Positions 51,663 to 60,693 of a stretch of 64,000 bases of DNA are shown here, in pieces; the first letter of the stretch is position 1; every line of letters begins with the position of its first letter. Position numbers and translations under genes: made by a program. Source of the DNA: Paraburkholderia sp. C35 (GTDB taxonomy: Bacteria > Pseudomonadota > Gammaproteobacteria > Burkholderiales > Burkholderiaceae); assembly GCF_003121405.1 (NCBI RefSeq), contig NZ_QBUY01000035.1:1-64000 (forward strand), written 5' to 3'. Below the pieces are notes generated by a model. It ran no database searches and had not been told where the DNA came from. It saw only the letters and a program-made list of their open reading frames with translations.

Positions 51663-53466
51663 TCTCCGTCAGCAGGTCTGCGGGAGCCGACGATTTGCGC
51701 AGCAGCACGAATGGCTGAGGGAAGTCGCGCAGCACGTGATCGGACAATAATTCGCCGGTGATGAACGCCACGGGAATAACGCCCGACCACGCGAAGTGAC
51801 GTCTGAGCCGCTCAGCCACCTGCCGGCCCGTGGCGCCGTCGCGCAGGCGAATATCGGCGACGATGAGATCGGGAATGCGGCTGTCGTCGGCAATCATGGC
51901 TTCGAATCCCATCATCGACTCTGCGGCAAGCACCAGCGCGCCAGCACTTGAAAACAGACGCCTCAGCCCTTCGAGAACAACAGGCTCGTCATCGCATAGA
52001 AGGATGAACGTGCCTGTGAGATCGGGCGTGTAGCCGTTAGCATCGCGCGCGTGTGCGCCAACGGCAGGCGTTACCGCCGACAACGCCGCATAAAGAGAAA
52101 AACGCGATCCGCGCCCTTCTGTGGACGCAAAGCTCATACTGTGTTCCGGCAGGATCTGGATCGCCCGATGCACGATCGACAGGCCCAATCCCAGCCCTTT
52201 CGAACGGTCGCGCCCCGGATTGTTGATCTGGTAGTACTCGGAGAAGATTGCGTCGCGATAGGCAGGTGCAATGCCGATGCCCGTATCCCACACGTCGATT
52301 CGCAATCGTCCATTCAGGCGCACCCAGCCGAGCACGACACCGCCTGTCGACGTGTTCTTGATCGCATTCGATACGAGATTCGAAATGGACCGCTTGAACA
52401 GCGACCGGTCGGTTTCGATGGGCGGCGCAGTGCCGCGGCGTCTGGCGATTCTCAGATCGATGCCGCGCAAGCGGGCCATTTCCCGGTATTGCCCGACGAC
52501 CTCGGCCAGCAAGCCCTGCGTATCGACGGAAACGACACGCGGCACATAGGAACCCAGTTCGCTGTAGTCCTGAATATCCTTGAACATGTCGAGGATGTCG
52601 GACGCAGTCTCCTCGATCACATCGAGATCGCGATCCACGGCTCGTCCGTCCTGGATCTTCGTCCGGGCGCTCCGGATGAAAAGGTTGATAGCGGCAAGCG
52701 GCTGCTGGATGTCGTGATACGCCGATGAAAAGAATCGCTCCTTCTCCCTGACGAACTCCTGCATGCGCCTGTTCTGCTCGTTGACCGCGCGCGACGCGGC
52801 TTCGACGCGCGCCTTGGCCGCACGCAAGGTGCGCCGGTACATGAATTCGCGCCGCGCGGCGCGTTCGAGCGGAATGCTCAGCAGCACGCCGACAACCGAC
52901 ATCAACGGCAACATCGTGGCATGCGCAGTGACCGACTCGACGCGGAGTTGAACACTGCCGCCAACGGGCTTGAAATACAGCATGACCAGATAACTGACGA
53001 CGCAAATTCCAATCAGCCAGATGGCCGTGATCACTCGCAGCCGAAGGGCCATGAAGATCAGAAAAAGCGAAAACAGCAGCACGGGGTAGACCTCCCGCCA
53101 GCCGATGTCGCCCGGATAGAACTGCAGCATTCGCACGCAGGCGAACCAGCAACTGAGCGTCCAGAGACTGAGCAGGCCAACGGCCCAACGTTCGTCGAGT
53201 GCGCGCGGGGTCCAGACCAGCACGGGAATCGCCATTCCGATGGCTGCGCCGACTCTCAGGACGATCAGTTCATTGTGGTGCAAATGAGCGGGATCGATGA
53301 CGTCGAACCGGCAGAAGTCGCGGAGAGAAAACAGCATCCACAAGCCGGTGAAGATAGCGATGGCGAGCCTGCGCTGTCCGGAGAACCTCCGCGCGTAATC
53401 GCTTCGGAACGCGCGCTCCTGAGCCGCCGAACTGAACCTGCGCACGCTGAGGCCTGACGATCTCAT
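51604..53466 (-). CDS. Membrane hybrid histidine kinase
   Basis: 620 residues. About six membrane helices in the first 200 residues with no separate large periplasmic domain, a coiled linker, a HisKA motif with phosphoacceptor His251 (SAYHDIQQPLAAI), an HATPase with NAIKNTSTGG (N box), DTGIGIAP (G1) and GLGLGLSIV (G2), and a C-terminal receiver with Asp490-type acidic pair (ILLCDDEP), phosphoacceptor Asp538 (LIVADIRLRDG) and Lys591. The stop lies 59 bases inside the response-regulator gene on the other strand. Ligand or stimulus unknown; sensing would be through the membrane part. Confidence 0.93.
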   Translation of the reverse strand: MRSSGLSVRRFSSAAQERAFRSDYARRFSGQRRLAIAIFTGLWMLFSLRDFCRFDVIDPAHLHHNELIVLRVGAAIGMAIPVLVWTPRALDERWAVGLLSLWTLSCWFACVRMLQFYPGDIGWREVYPVLLFSLFLIFMALRLRVITAIWLIGICVVSYLVMLYFKPVGGSVQLRVESVTAHATMLPLMSVVGVLLSIPLERAARREFMYRRTLRAAKARVEAASRAVNEQNRRMQEFVREKERFFSSAYHDIQQPLAAINLFIRSARTKIQDGRAVDRDLDVIEETASDILDMFKDIQDYSELGSYVPRVVSVDTQGLLAEVVGQYREMARLRGIDLRIARRRGTAPPIETDRSLFKRSISNLVSNAIKNTSTGGVVLGWVRLNGRLRIDVWDTGIGIAPAYRDAIFSEYYQINNPGRDRSKGLGLGLSIVHRAIQILPEHSMSFASTEGRGSRFSLYAALSAVTPAVGAHARDANGYTPDLTGTFILLCDDEPVVLEGLRRLFSSAGALVLAAESMMGFEAMIADDSRIPDLIVADIRLRDGATGRQVAERLRRHFAWSGVIPVAFITGELLSDHVLRDFPQPFVLLRKSSAPADLLTEISRYVSVHRKMNLDHANDP

Positions 53467-53756
53467 GACGACGCTCGATCAGGAAATTCGCTGCCTGGAG
53501 AAAATACAGCGGAAAAGGCAGCGGGCAATTCAAACAGAATAGCAGCCCGCTCTGCAAAGTCATACCTACAAATGTAGCGCCCGGAACGCGCTTGCCGGTT
53601 TCTGAATGCCTACATCTTTCCGTATCCGGCGCCTGCGCATCGCCTACTTACGTGGGTAGCGACAGCGCCCGGGGCGGCCGAGAATCGTTGTGACAGCATC
53701 GGCAAGCAGGCGCCGAGGTGGATGTCACTGCAATTCGCATCGGAAAGGAGGTACTT

Positions 53757-54020
53757 ATGAAAGCAGTCCTGTTCGTAGCGGGTGGACTACTGTGCACATG
53801 CGCCTGGTACGCCAATGCGCAGACCATCCAGCCCAATCCGGCGGCAGACGTGCAGACCAGCGCCGACACGTCGGAAGGCCCGGACGCATCGGCGAATTCC
53901 ATGTCGGGCGCGCCTGCCATGATGCATGGCAAAACCCGCGCAGAGGTCTATCAGGAACTCGTACGCTCGCAAAAGAATGGCGAGGCAGCGTGGATACAGG
54001 AGTTCTATAAGGGCAGTTGA
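53757..54020 (+). CDS. Small exported DUF4148-like protein
   Basis: 87 residues. Sec signal peptide KAVLFVAGGLLCTCAWYANA with an AxA site at ANAQ, then a Ser/Thr/Asp-rich middle and the C-terminal motif KTRAEVYQELVRSQKNGEAA, which resembles the DUF4148 end. The ribosome site AAAGGAGGT seven bases before the ATG is unusually strong, suggesting high expression. Function unknown. It sits between the histidine kinase gene and the NmrA-like reductase gene. Confidence 0.75.
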   Translation: MKAVLFVAGGLLCTCAWYANAQTIQPNPAADVQTSADTSEGPDASANSMSGAPAMMHGKTRAEVYQELVRSQKNGEAAWIQEFYKGS

Positions 54021-54123
54021 GCGAGGGCCGTCCGGCACTGCGTAGTGTCGTCATCGCTGGCGTATTGCACGTTGCAAGCTGTGACCGACACCCGCAGTGT
54101 TTTGCTCTAACGCGCTGACGTTG

Positions 54124-55002
54124 TCATTCTTTCGACCACGTCGCCGCGCAGTGCTTTACAAAGTCGCGATACGACCGCGGCGGCCGGCCAAGCAGCGCAC
54201 TCAAGCGTTCCACCTGCGCCGCCGTCGCCGCAGCACCATCACGTTGATAGCGCTGCATCATCAGGCGCATGTCGTACGCGAGCCACGCAGGTGCCACGGA
54301 TTTCAGGCGCGTTTCGAGCGCCGCGAGATCGTCGCCGCCATACGCGATCTGACGTTGCAATGCTTCGCTCCACGTCGCGCTCACCCAATCTGCTGTCACG
54401 ACATCAGGCCCGACGAGTTCATAGGTGTCGGCCGCTAAGGGCGCGCCCGCACGCTCACGCCGCAACAGTTCGCGTGCGGCCGCATCGCCGATGTCGCGCA
54501 CATCGACCATCGAAATGCCTTTCGCGCCGATCGGCATGCCGTAGACGCCGTGCTTCAGCAGCGCATCCTTCAACCGGACATCGTTCTGGATGAAGTAAGC
54601 CGGGCGCAGAATGGTAACGGGCAAGTCGAACTGGCCGATCATGCGTTCCACCGCAAACTTGCTCGCAAAGTGCGGCACATCCGTGTAGTCCTCGCCTTTG
54701 AATACCGACAGATAGACGATCCCCTTCACGCCTGCTTCGCGCGCGACGCTCAGCGCCTGCAGCGCCTGTGTCTGCTCGTCGGCTGCGTTCGGCGCGAGCA
54801 GGAATAGCGTGCTGACATCCTGCATCGCCGCGCGCAATCCATCGATGTCGGACAGATCGCCTTTGACGGCGCGCACGTACGGCGGCAGTTGTGCATCGTC
54901 GGGTTTGCGCGTCAACGCACGAATGTCTGCGCCGCTGTCCTTGAGATGCGCGAGCACCTGCGTGCCGACGACGCCGGTACTGCCTGTTACGAGAATAGCC
55001 AT
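54124..55002 (-). CDS. NmrA-like NAD(P)-binding reductase
   Basis: 292 residues. The N-terminal Rossmann motif is ILVTGSTGVVGTQVLAHLK, followed by RALTRKPDDAQLPPY, VKGDLSDIDGLRAAM and GIVYLSVFKGED. These match NmrA/QOR2-type atypical short-chain reductases, which use NADPH to reduce quinones or sense redox state. The usual Tyr-x3-Lys is replaced, as in this group, by HFASKFAVERMI. The ATG has GGAG upstream; the frame continues upstream but overlaps the divergent LysR gene. The LysR gene is divergent and likely controls this one. Confidence 0.9.
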   Translation of the reverse strand: MAILVTGSTGVVGTQVLAHLKDSGADIRALTRKPDDAQLPPYVRAVKGDLSDIDGLRAAMQDVSTLFLLAPNAADEQTQALQALSVAREAGVKGIVYLSVFKGEDYTDVPHFASKFAVERMIGQFDLPVTILRPAYFIQNDVRLKDALLKHGVYGMPIGAKGISMVDVRDIGDAAARELLRRERAGAPLAADTYELVGPDVVTADWVSATWSEALQRQIAYGGDDLAALETRLKSVAPAWLAYDMRLMMQRYQRDGAAATAAQVERLSALLGRPPRSYRDFVKHCAATWSKE

Positions 55003-55096
55003 GTTCGATCTCCATAAAAGTGGAAGTTGTCTGGGCAATTGATCGCCCGCACAGTTACGATAGACGTTCCGGTTTTGATCCGAAAGACCGAAACAC

Positions 55097-55111
55097 GAGA
55101 CGCCTCGTCTC
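55097..55111. promoter_or_regulatory. Inverted repeat GAGACG-CCT-CGTCTC
   Basis: Perfect 6-base arms around CCT, 16 bases before the LysR ATG and in the 124-base gap that separates it from the divergent NmrA-like gene. This is a likely operator of the LysR protein, or of another dimer, for control of one or both genes. The T-N11-A pattern of a LysR box is not exactly met. Confidence 0.4.
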
Positions 55112-55126
55112 ATATATGGAACGATC

Positions 55127-55996
55127 ATGGATCTCACTGCACTTGCCGATTTCAATGCAGTTGCGCAGCACGGTGGCTTCGCCGCTGCGGCCAGAAAGCT
55201 CGACCGGCCAAAGGCTACGTTGTCGCGCCGCGTCGCCGAACTGGAGCAGAGTCTTGGGGTGCGGCTCATCGATCGGGGCGTCCGAACGCTGCGCCTGACC
55301 GACGAGGGCCGCATGTTGAGCGAGCAAACGCGTGGCCTGCTTGCGGAGATCGTCGAAGCGGGTGACGCGGTCGCATCGCGCGCGTCGGCGCCACGCGGCC
55401 GTCTGCGGGTGAGCGCGCCCGTCGTGTATGCACACGTGGCGCTATCGCGGGTCGCCGCGCGCTTTGCTCGTGCGTATCCGCAGGTGGAGTTGGAGATCGT
55501 CGCGGAAGATCGCGTGACGGATCCTGTCGACGATGGCTACGACCTCGTCATTCGCGTGAATCCGCGGCCGGACGAATTGCTGGTGGGGCGGCGTATTGCT
55601 GTCGATCGACGGGTGCTCTGTGCGGCACCCGATTCCACTGTCGTGCGCGAGAGCAACATGGATATGCGTGGCGCGCTGGCGTCGGGATTGCCCGCGATCG
55701 TCATGGCAACGGCGAACGATCAGACGTGGAGGATTCAGATTATGGACGGCACTGTGCATGAGGTGACGCCAGTACCTATATTGAGGCTTTCTTCACTGCT
55801 GATGGTGCGCGAGGCTACGCTGGAAGGTACAGGCGCCGCGCTGTTGCCGGGACTGCTCGCGCAGGCGGATATTGAAAGTGGGAAGCTGGTGCCGCTTGGA
55901 CTCGATGCTGGCCCAGCCGTTGAAATCTGGGCGCTCTATAGTTCGAGGCGTTTTTTGAATGCGAAGGTTCGGGCGTTTCTCGACATGCTGGTGTAG
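55127..55996 (+). CDS. LysR family transcriptional regulator
   Basis: 289 residues. HTH region DFNAVAQHGGFAAAARKLDR with KATLSRRVAELEQSLGVRLI and the linker TLRLTDEGRML; effector domain about 90-285, ending LYSSRRFLNAKVRAFLDML, typical of the CrgA/DsdC-like group. Divergent from the NmrA-like reductase, 124 bases away. Such pairs often have the regulator activating the reductase in response to a quinone or aldehyde. ATG start, weak ribosome site. Confidence 0.9.
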   Translation: MDLTALADFNAVAQHGGFAAAARKLDRPKATLSRRVAELEQSLGVRLIDRGVRTLRLTDEGRMLSEQTRGLLAEIVEAGDAVASRASAPRGRLRVSAPVVYAHVALSRVAARFARAYPQVELEIVAEDRVTDPVDDGYDLVIRVNPRPDELLVGRRIAVDRRVLCAAPDSTVVRESNMDMRGALASGLPAIVMATANDQTWRIQIMDGTVHEVTPVPILRLSSLLMVREATLEGTGAALLPGLLAQADIESGKLVPLGLDAGPAVEIWALYSSRRFLNAKVRAFLDMLV

Positions 55997-56064
55997 CGTG
56001 ATGTTGTGGTGACGAACGTCGCTGGCAGGCGCACATCATGTGCCCAACCCACCAAACCAAGGGG

Positions 56065-56157
56065 CGGAAGGCAGCCGGAGTCGAACCGACCAGAGAGTGT
56101 CTGACACCCTCTACAGGGTTTGAAGCCCTGCCGCACCACCAGATACGAATGCCTTCC
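56065..56157 (-). tRNA. selC: tRNA-Sec (anticodon UCA)
   Basis: A 93-base gene. An 8-base acceptor stem (GGAAGGCA with TGCCTTCC) and a discriminator G are visible. The anticodon stem CAGGG/CCCTG encloses CTTCAAA with the TCA anticodon (56121-56123 on the plus strand as TGA). The long variable arm AGAGGGTGT/ACACTCTCT has nine pairs around CAG, and the T arm is GTCGG TTCGACT CCGGC. All are hallmarks of bacterial tRNA-Sec. No CCA is encoded. It lies just downstream of selB, completing the selA-selB-selC set; selD is not in the window. Confidence 0.97.
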
Positions 56158-56195
56158 GTTGATGATTCCCACCACCGCCAAACAAGTCGCAAGCG

Positions 56196-56201
56196 ATTAT
56201 A
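56196..56201 (-). promoter_or_regulatory. -10 box TATAAT for selC
   Basis: Perfect TATAAT on the minus strand, 38 bases before the tRNA-Sec 5' end, giving a leader of about 30 bases. No good -35 hexamer is seen; the region 15-20 bases upstream is the T-run and hairpin of the selB terminator. The -10 box gives selC its own transcript after selB. Confidence 0.55.
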
Positions 56202-56210
56202 GCCATCACT

Positions 56211-56237
56211 AAAAACCCCGCGCGTGCATTGCACGCG
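56211..56237 (-). terminator. Rho-independent terminator after selB
   Basis: On the minus strand a perfect 8-base stem (CGCGTGCA/TGCACGCG with a one-base centre) is followed by CGGGG and TTTTT. It begins 18 bases after the selB stop. It should end the fdo-sel operon before selC. Confidence 0.8.
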
Positions 56238-56254
56238 TAACCAACACTTCGATC

Positions 56255-58195
56255 TCACGCGCCCGGTCCATTCGCCACCGCTTCACGCAGATGCGAGTCC
56301 GGCCTGAGCCAGTGAACATCGCGCTGAAAACGCGTGTAGCCGATACGATCGAAGAACTCCAGGATCTGGATTGCGCGCTTGCGTCCGAGGCCCGTCGCAT
56401 CACGAAACGCGGACGCACCCAACGCACCGCCGTGGCCGCCCGCAATCCCGGCAATCAGCCGTGCAAGCTCATCGACCACATCGCGGTGATAGAACAGATC
56501 GCGCACGATCTGATGCACGTCGCCTTGTCGCGCGAGCTTGCGCAACACCTGGCGCACGGTCTCTTCATGCTGCCCCGTCGTCTGCGCGAGATCGCGCACC
56601 CACGGCGGATCAAAACGGCCTTCACTCAGCAGCGGCAGCAGCCTGTCCGCCAGCGCCTGCTCGCTCGCATCGAGTTCGACCGAATGCGCCGGCAAATGCA
56701 GCCAGGGGCCACTTCTCGCGACAGCACCTTCAGCCACGAGTGATTCGACCAGCGCGCGCCACATTGCATCCGGCACCAGCGGCGCCGCGATACGTCTCAA
56801 GCGCGCTGTATCCGGTCCCACTTCATCGGGTGAGCGCGAGTGATACTGCGCGAGCGCCGCCATCACATTCGAGCGCAGCGTTGTCCAATGCCTGCGCAAC
56901 ACAACGACAGCATCGCCCGCATCCTTGCCGTGCAACGCGATCGTCTCTGCATCGGAAGGCAGCGGCAATGCGTCGGCCGGCAATCCCGTCAGTTGCATCA
57001 GCATCGAACGCGCGACACCGCGCGGCGCTTCTTCGAGCAACGCGCCGAGGCTTCCTTGGTCGAGCCACGTCTGCAATGCATCGAGCCATGCACGCCGCTC
57101 CGCCGACCGCCGCTTGCGCGGCGGCCCGAATGGATCGAGCACGCAGCCACCGCCTACAGTGCGCGTCGCCTGCGCATTGCGCACGATAAAGCGGTCGCCC
57201 GGCAACGCGCAAACGGGCATGTCGAACACGAGTTGCACACGCGCATTCGAACCTGCAGCCAGCGTATCGCCGTCGAGCAGCGCCACATGCGCCACGCGAT
57301 GCAGCGTGCCGATATGCACATGCAGCGGCGCCCAATGCTGCAGCGTGATATCGGCATCTGCGAGCAAGCGCAGGCTGACGTCGAGCCGTTCGCCCGGCAT
57401 CGCGAGCCGCGGATCGACGATCCAGTCGCCGCGTGCAATCGCCTCTTTATCGATGCCGGCAAGGTTGAGCGCGCAACGTTGACCGGCGCGCCCCACGTCG
57501 GCGGCACGGTTTTGCGCGTGGATGCTGCGCACGCGGACCGGCTGATGCGACGGTTCCAGCATCAGCGTATCGCCCGTCGCAACGCGTCCGGCGAACACCG
57601 TCCCCGTCACGATCGTGCCCTGTCCTGCTAACGTGAACACGCGATCGACGGCCAGCCGGAACAGGCCGTCATCGCGCCGCGCCTGCCACGCAACGGCCGT
57701 GTCGCGCAGATGATGCAACAGCGCGCGCACGCCCGGATCATCGGCTGAGGTCGCGTTCGTTTCGAACACAGGCGCATCGGCGAACGTCGTGGCCGCGAGC
57801 CATGCGCGAATCTCGTCGCGAACCTGCGCGATACGCGCCACGTCCACGCGATCCGTCTTCGTCAGCGCAATCGCGCCGTACGTTACGCCGAGCAGTTGCA
57901 GGATCGCCAGAGGCTCGCGCGTCTGCGGCATGATGCCGTCGTCGGCAGCGATCACCAGCAGCGCGTAGTCGATGCCGCATGCGCCCGCCGCCATCGTATG
58001 CACGAGTTTCTCGTGGCCGGGCACGTCGATCACGCCGAGCACATCGCTGTTATCGAGCGGCGTGTACGCGTAGCCGAGTTCGATTGAAATGCCGCGTGTC
58101 TTCTCTTCTTTCAGGCGGTCGGTATCGACGCCCGTCAGCGTACGCACCAGCGTTGTCTTGCCGTGATCGATATGGCCCGCCGTGCCGACGATCAT
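56255..58195 (-). CDS. selB: Selenocysteine-specific elongation factor SelB
   Basis: 646 residues. EF-Tu-like GTPase domain at the N-terminus with MIVGTAGHIDHGKTTLVR (P-loop), GISIELGYAY, IDVPGHEKLVHTM (G3) and ALTKTDRV (G4), then domains 2-3, and C-terminal winged helices (about 430-640) that bind the SECIS hairpin, ending QILEFFDRIGYTRF. It delivers Sec-tRNA to UGA codons. The ATG overlaps the selA stop (ATGA), so the two are translationally coupled. The frame is open further upstream but that part lies within selA and is not SelB-like. Confidence 0.96.
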   Translation of the reverse strand: MIVGTAGHIDHGKTTLVRTLTGVDTDRLKEEKTRGISIELGYAYTPLDNSDVLGVIDVPGHEKLVHTMAAGACGIDYALLVIAADDGIMPQTREPLAILQLLGVTYGAIALTKTDRVDVARIAQVRDEIRAWLAATTFADAPVFETNATSADDPGVRALLHHLRDTAVAWQARRDDGLFRLAVDRVFTLAGQGTIVTGTVFAGRVATGDTLMLEPSHQPVRVRSIHAQNRAADVGRAGQRCALNLAGIDKEAIARGDWIVDPRLAMPGERLDVSLRLLADADITLQHWAPLHVHIGTLHRVAHVALLDGDTLAAGSNARVQLVFDMPVCALPGDRFIVRNAQATRTVGGGCVLDPFGPPRKRRSAERRAWLDALQTWLDQGSLGALLEEAPRGVARSMLMQLTGLPADALPLPSDAETIALHGKDAGDAVVVLRRHWTTLRSNVMAALAQYHSRSPDEVGPDTARLRRIAAPLVPDAMWRALVESLVAEGAVARSGPWLHLPAHSVELDASEQALADRLLPLLSEGRFDPPWVRDLAQTTGQHEETVRQVLRKLARQGDVHQIVRDLFYHRDVVDELARLIAGIAGGHGGALGASAFRDATGLGRKRAIQILEFFDRIGYTRFQRDVHWLRPDSHLREAVANGPGA

Positions 58196-59649
58196 AGGCG
58201 CAGCCCCGCGCATTGCGCGACGAACGCCGCTTCGTCGGCAGCTTCGAGACAGCGCAGATCGAGGCGCAATGCATCGTCGGCGATGCGTCCGATCACGGGT
58301 CGCGGCAACGCGCGCAGCGCCTCTTCGAGTTTCAGCAGCGCACGTCCGCCGCGTTTGCCCGCGGCGTTGCGCATCACGACCCCGAAGCTCGGTAACTGGT
58401 CCACAGGCAATGCACCGCTGCCGATCTGGCTCATCATCGGCTCCGCTGTCACGCTGTATGTGTCGCCGAGCGCGCGTTGCAGTACGACTTGCACACGCGC
58501 CGCCTGTTCCTGCATCTCGGCGGCCGGGCGCGTGAGAAGACGCAACGTAGTCAGCCGCTCGCACAGCAACTCGGGCGCACGATAAAGCTGCAACACAGGC
58601 TCGAGCGCGGCGAGCGTCAGCTTGCCCACGCGCAGTGCGCGCTTCAACGGATGCTTCTTGATCTTGCGGATCAACTCGGCGCGCCCGACGATCAGCCCCG
58701 CCTGCGGCCCGCCGAGTAACTTGTCGCCACTGAACGTGACGAGATCCGCGCCTGCCGCAACGGTCTCGCGCACGGTCGGCTCGGTCGGCAAGCCGAACTG
58801 CGCGAGATCGACCAGCGTGCCGCTGCCGAGATCGACAGCCATCGGCAGGCCGCGCGCGTGTGCAAGCTGCGCGACTTCATCGACGGAGACGCTTTTCGTG
58901 AAGCCTTCGATTGCATAGTTGCTGCAATGAACCTTCATCAGCAGCGCAGTGCGCGCGTTGATGGCTTCGTCGTAATCCTTCAGATGAGTGCGATTGGTGG
59001 TGCCGATTTCGCGCAGCTTCGCGCCCGCGCGCGACATGATGTCGGGAATGCGGAACGCGCCGCCAATCTCGACCAGTTCGCCGCGCGACACGATCACTTC
59101 CTTCTTCGAAGCCAGCGCCGACAAGGTCAGCAACACAGCGGCCGCATTGTTGTTGACCACGGTCGCCGCCTCGGCGCCCGTCAGTTCGCCGATCAGATCG
59201 TCGATCAGGTCATCGCGATCGCCACGGCTGCCCGTGGCGAGATCGAACTCGAGGTTCATCGGCCGCGTGAGCGCTTCGATCACGGCACGCACGGCTTCGT
59301 CGGGCAACAACGCGCGGCCCAGATTGGTATGCAGCACGGTGCCCGTGAGATTGAACACGGCGCGCAGATTGGGCCGTGCGCGTGCGGCGAGCGAACGCGA
59401 AGCGTCGTCGATGAGCTTTGCCTCGAAATCAAACGATGCGTCGAACGCGGTGCCCGCGAGCAGTTCGCGCCTGAGCGCATCGGCTGCCGCGCGGATCGCA
59501 TCGACGACCTGCGTGCGACCGTATTCGCCCGTCAAAGCCTGCGCTGCCGCCGCCGACACCACGCGTTCGACAGCCGGCACGCGCGCGAGCGAAGCCCGCA
59601 CGTGCTGGCCTGTCCCGTCGCCCAACTCGTTCCCCGACACTTCGCTCAC
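58192..59649 (-). CDS. selA: L-seryl-tRNA(Sec) selenium transferase
   Basis: 485 residues. The PLP-dependent fold shows FNLTGTVLHTNLGRALLP, VVNNNAAAVLLTLSALA, VDLGSGTLVDLA and the PLP-lysine site VTFSGDKLLGGPQAGLIVG (Lys310 here). It converts Ser-tRNA(Sec) to Sec-tRNA(Sec) using selenophosphate. GTG start chosen because GAGGAG lies nine bases upstream; a TTG nine codons earlier would extend the protein. It lies 37 bases after fdhE and overlaps selB, consistent with one operon with formate dehydrogenase. Confidence 0.95.
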   Translation of the reverse strand: MSEVSGNELGDGTGQHVRASLARVPAVERVVSAAAAQALTGEYGRTQVVDAIRAAADALRRELLAGTAFDASFDFEAKLIDDASRSLAARARPNLRAVFNLTGTVLHTNLGRALLPDEAVRAVIEALTRPMNLEFDLATGSRGDRDDLIDDLIGELTGAEAATVVNNNAAAVLLTLSALASKKEVIVSRGELVEIGGAFRIPDIMSRAGAKLREIGTTNRTHLKDYDEAINARTALLMKVHCSNYAIEGFTKSVSVDEVAQLAHARGLPMAVDLGSGTLVDLAQFGLPTEPTVRETVAAGADLVTFSGDKLLGGPQAGLIVGRAELIRKIKKHPLKRALRVGKLTLAALEPVLQLYRAPELLCERLTTLRLLTRPAAEMQEQAARVQVVLQRALGDTYSVTAEPMMSQIGSGALPVDQLPSFGVVMRNAAGKRGGRALLKLEEALRALPRPVIGRIADDALRLDLRCLEAADEAAFVAQCAGLRL

Positions 59650-59686
59650 GCTGGCGTTCTCCTCGAGCGGTTGCAAGGACGGCGGC

Positions 59687-60616
59687 TTACCCGTCCGAAG
59701 ACACTTCCGGCCACAACAGCGGATTCGGACTGCTGCGCCGGTAACCCGCCTCGTTCATCAGCAGATCGAGCGTGAGGCTGGCGAGATCGTCGGCGAGCGG
59801 CTCGAAGTCGAAATCCTTGTCCTGATAGCCGATCTTCCGATAGGTGCGGCACTCGTCGCACGATTCGGCCTTCAATGCTTCGCTGCCGCCGTCGATGCCG
59901 TGATACGCGATACCTTTGGTCGAATCGCAATTCGTGCATTTGACCCGCACCACATGCGTTTCCGTCGAACACAGCCCGCATTGCACGTAGCGATAGCCCT
60001 GGAACTGCCCGCCCACACGCACGATGCTCGCGACAGGCGCCGTGCCGCACACAGGGCACGCACCGGGCGTGTCGAGATACGGCACCGCGCGCGGATCGAT
60101 ATGACTCGCGATGTCGGTCCACACCACTTGCAGCGCGGCCATCACGAACGGTGCGGTCGCCGGCTCGACTTCATTGAAGCGCAACGCGACGATGGCATCG
60201 GCGAGTGCGTCGAGTTCGTCGGAGCTTTTCATTCTCAAGCCGTCCAGCACGCGCGCGAGCATGGGTGTCACGAGTCCCGCCGATTCGACGCGGTCGAGCA
60301 GGCGGTGCAACACATCGCGCCAGAGCAGATCGCGCTCTGACGCCGTGGCGGGCACGATAGGCATGGAATGATGCTGCGCAAGCGCGATGGATTCGGCGGA
60401 AGGCAGCGGCGCGCTGAGTTGCGCGAGGGTTTGCTGCTGCGCATCGGCCAGCGCGGCCATCAGCCGGATATAACCGCCGATGGGACTCGCGTCCGCCAGT
60501 TGACGAAGCCGCGCGGCGCGCGTCGAAAAAATCGCCGTGCGTTCGGGCATGCGCAGGCGCGGAATCGCAGTGTGATCGAGCGATTCGATCTGGCCGGGGT
60601 CCAGGATGCGTTGCAC
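59687..60616 (-). CDS. fdhE: Formate dehydrogenase accessory protein FdhE
   Basis: 309 residues from the GTG, the same length as E. coli FdhE. It has four CxxC pairs: CPVCGTAPVAS, QCGLCSTE, KCTNCDS and SCDECRTY, the rubredoxin-like sites. The N-terminal part has RAARLRQLADASPIGGYIRL. It is needed for assembly or redox protection of the respiratory formate dehydrogenase. The GTG (or the TTG one codon earlier) has AGGAA upstream; a longer upstream frame lies largely in the fdoI gene and is not FdhE-like. Confidence 0.93.
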   Translation of the reverse strand: MQRILDPGQIESLDHTAIPRLRMPERTAIFSTRAARLRQLADASPIGGYIRLMAALADAQQQTLAQLSAPLPSAESIALAQHHSMPIVPATASERDLLWRDVLHRLLDRVESAGLVTPMLARVLDGLRMKSSDELDALADAIVALRFNEVEPATAPFVMAALQVVWTDIASHIDPRAVPYLDTPGACPVCGTAPVASIVRVGGQFQGYRYVQCGLCSTETHVVRVKCTNCDSTKGIAYHGIDGGSEALKAESCDECRTYRKIGYQDKDFDFEPLADDLASLTLDLLMNEAGYRRSSPNPLLWPEVSSDG

Positions 60617-60693
60617 CAATTCAGGTTCCTGCCGCTCAGAAAACTGGATGGCGTCAACAGTAGCAGATATGCAGATGCAGCGTATGCCAAAGC

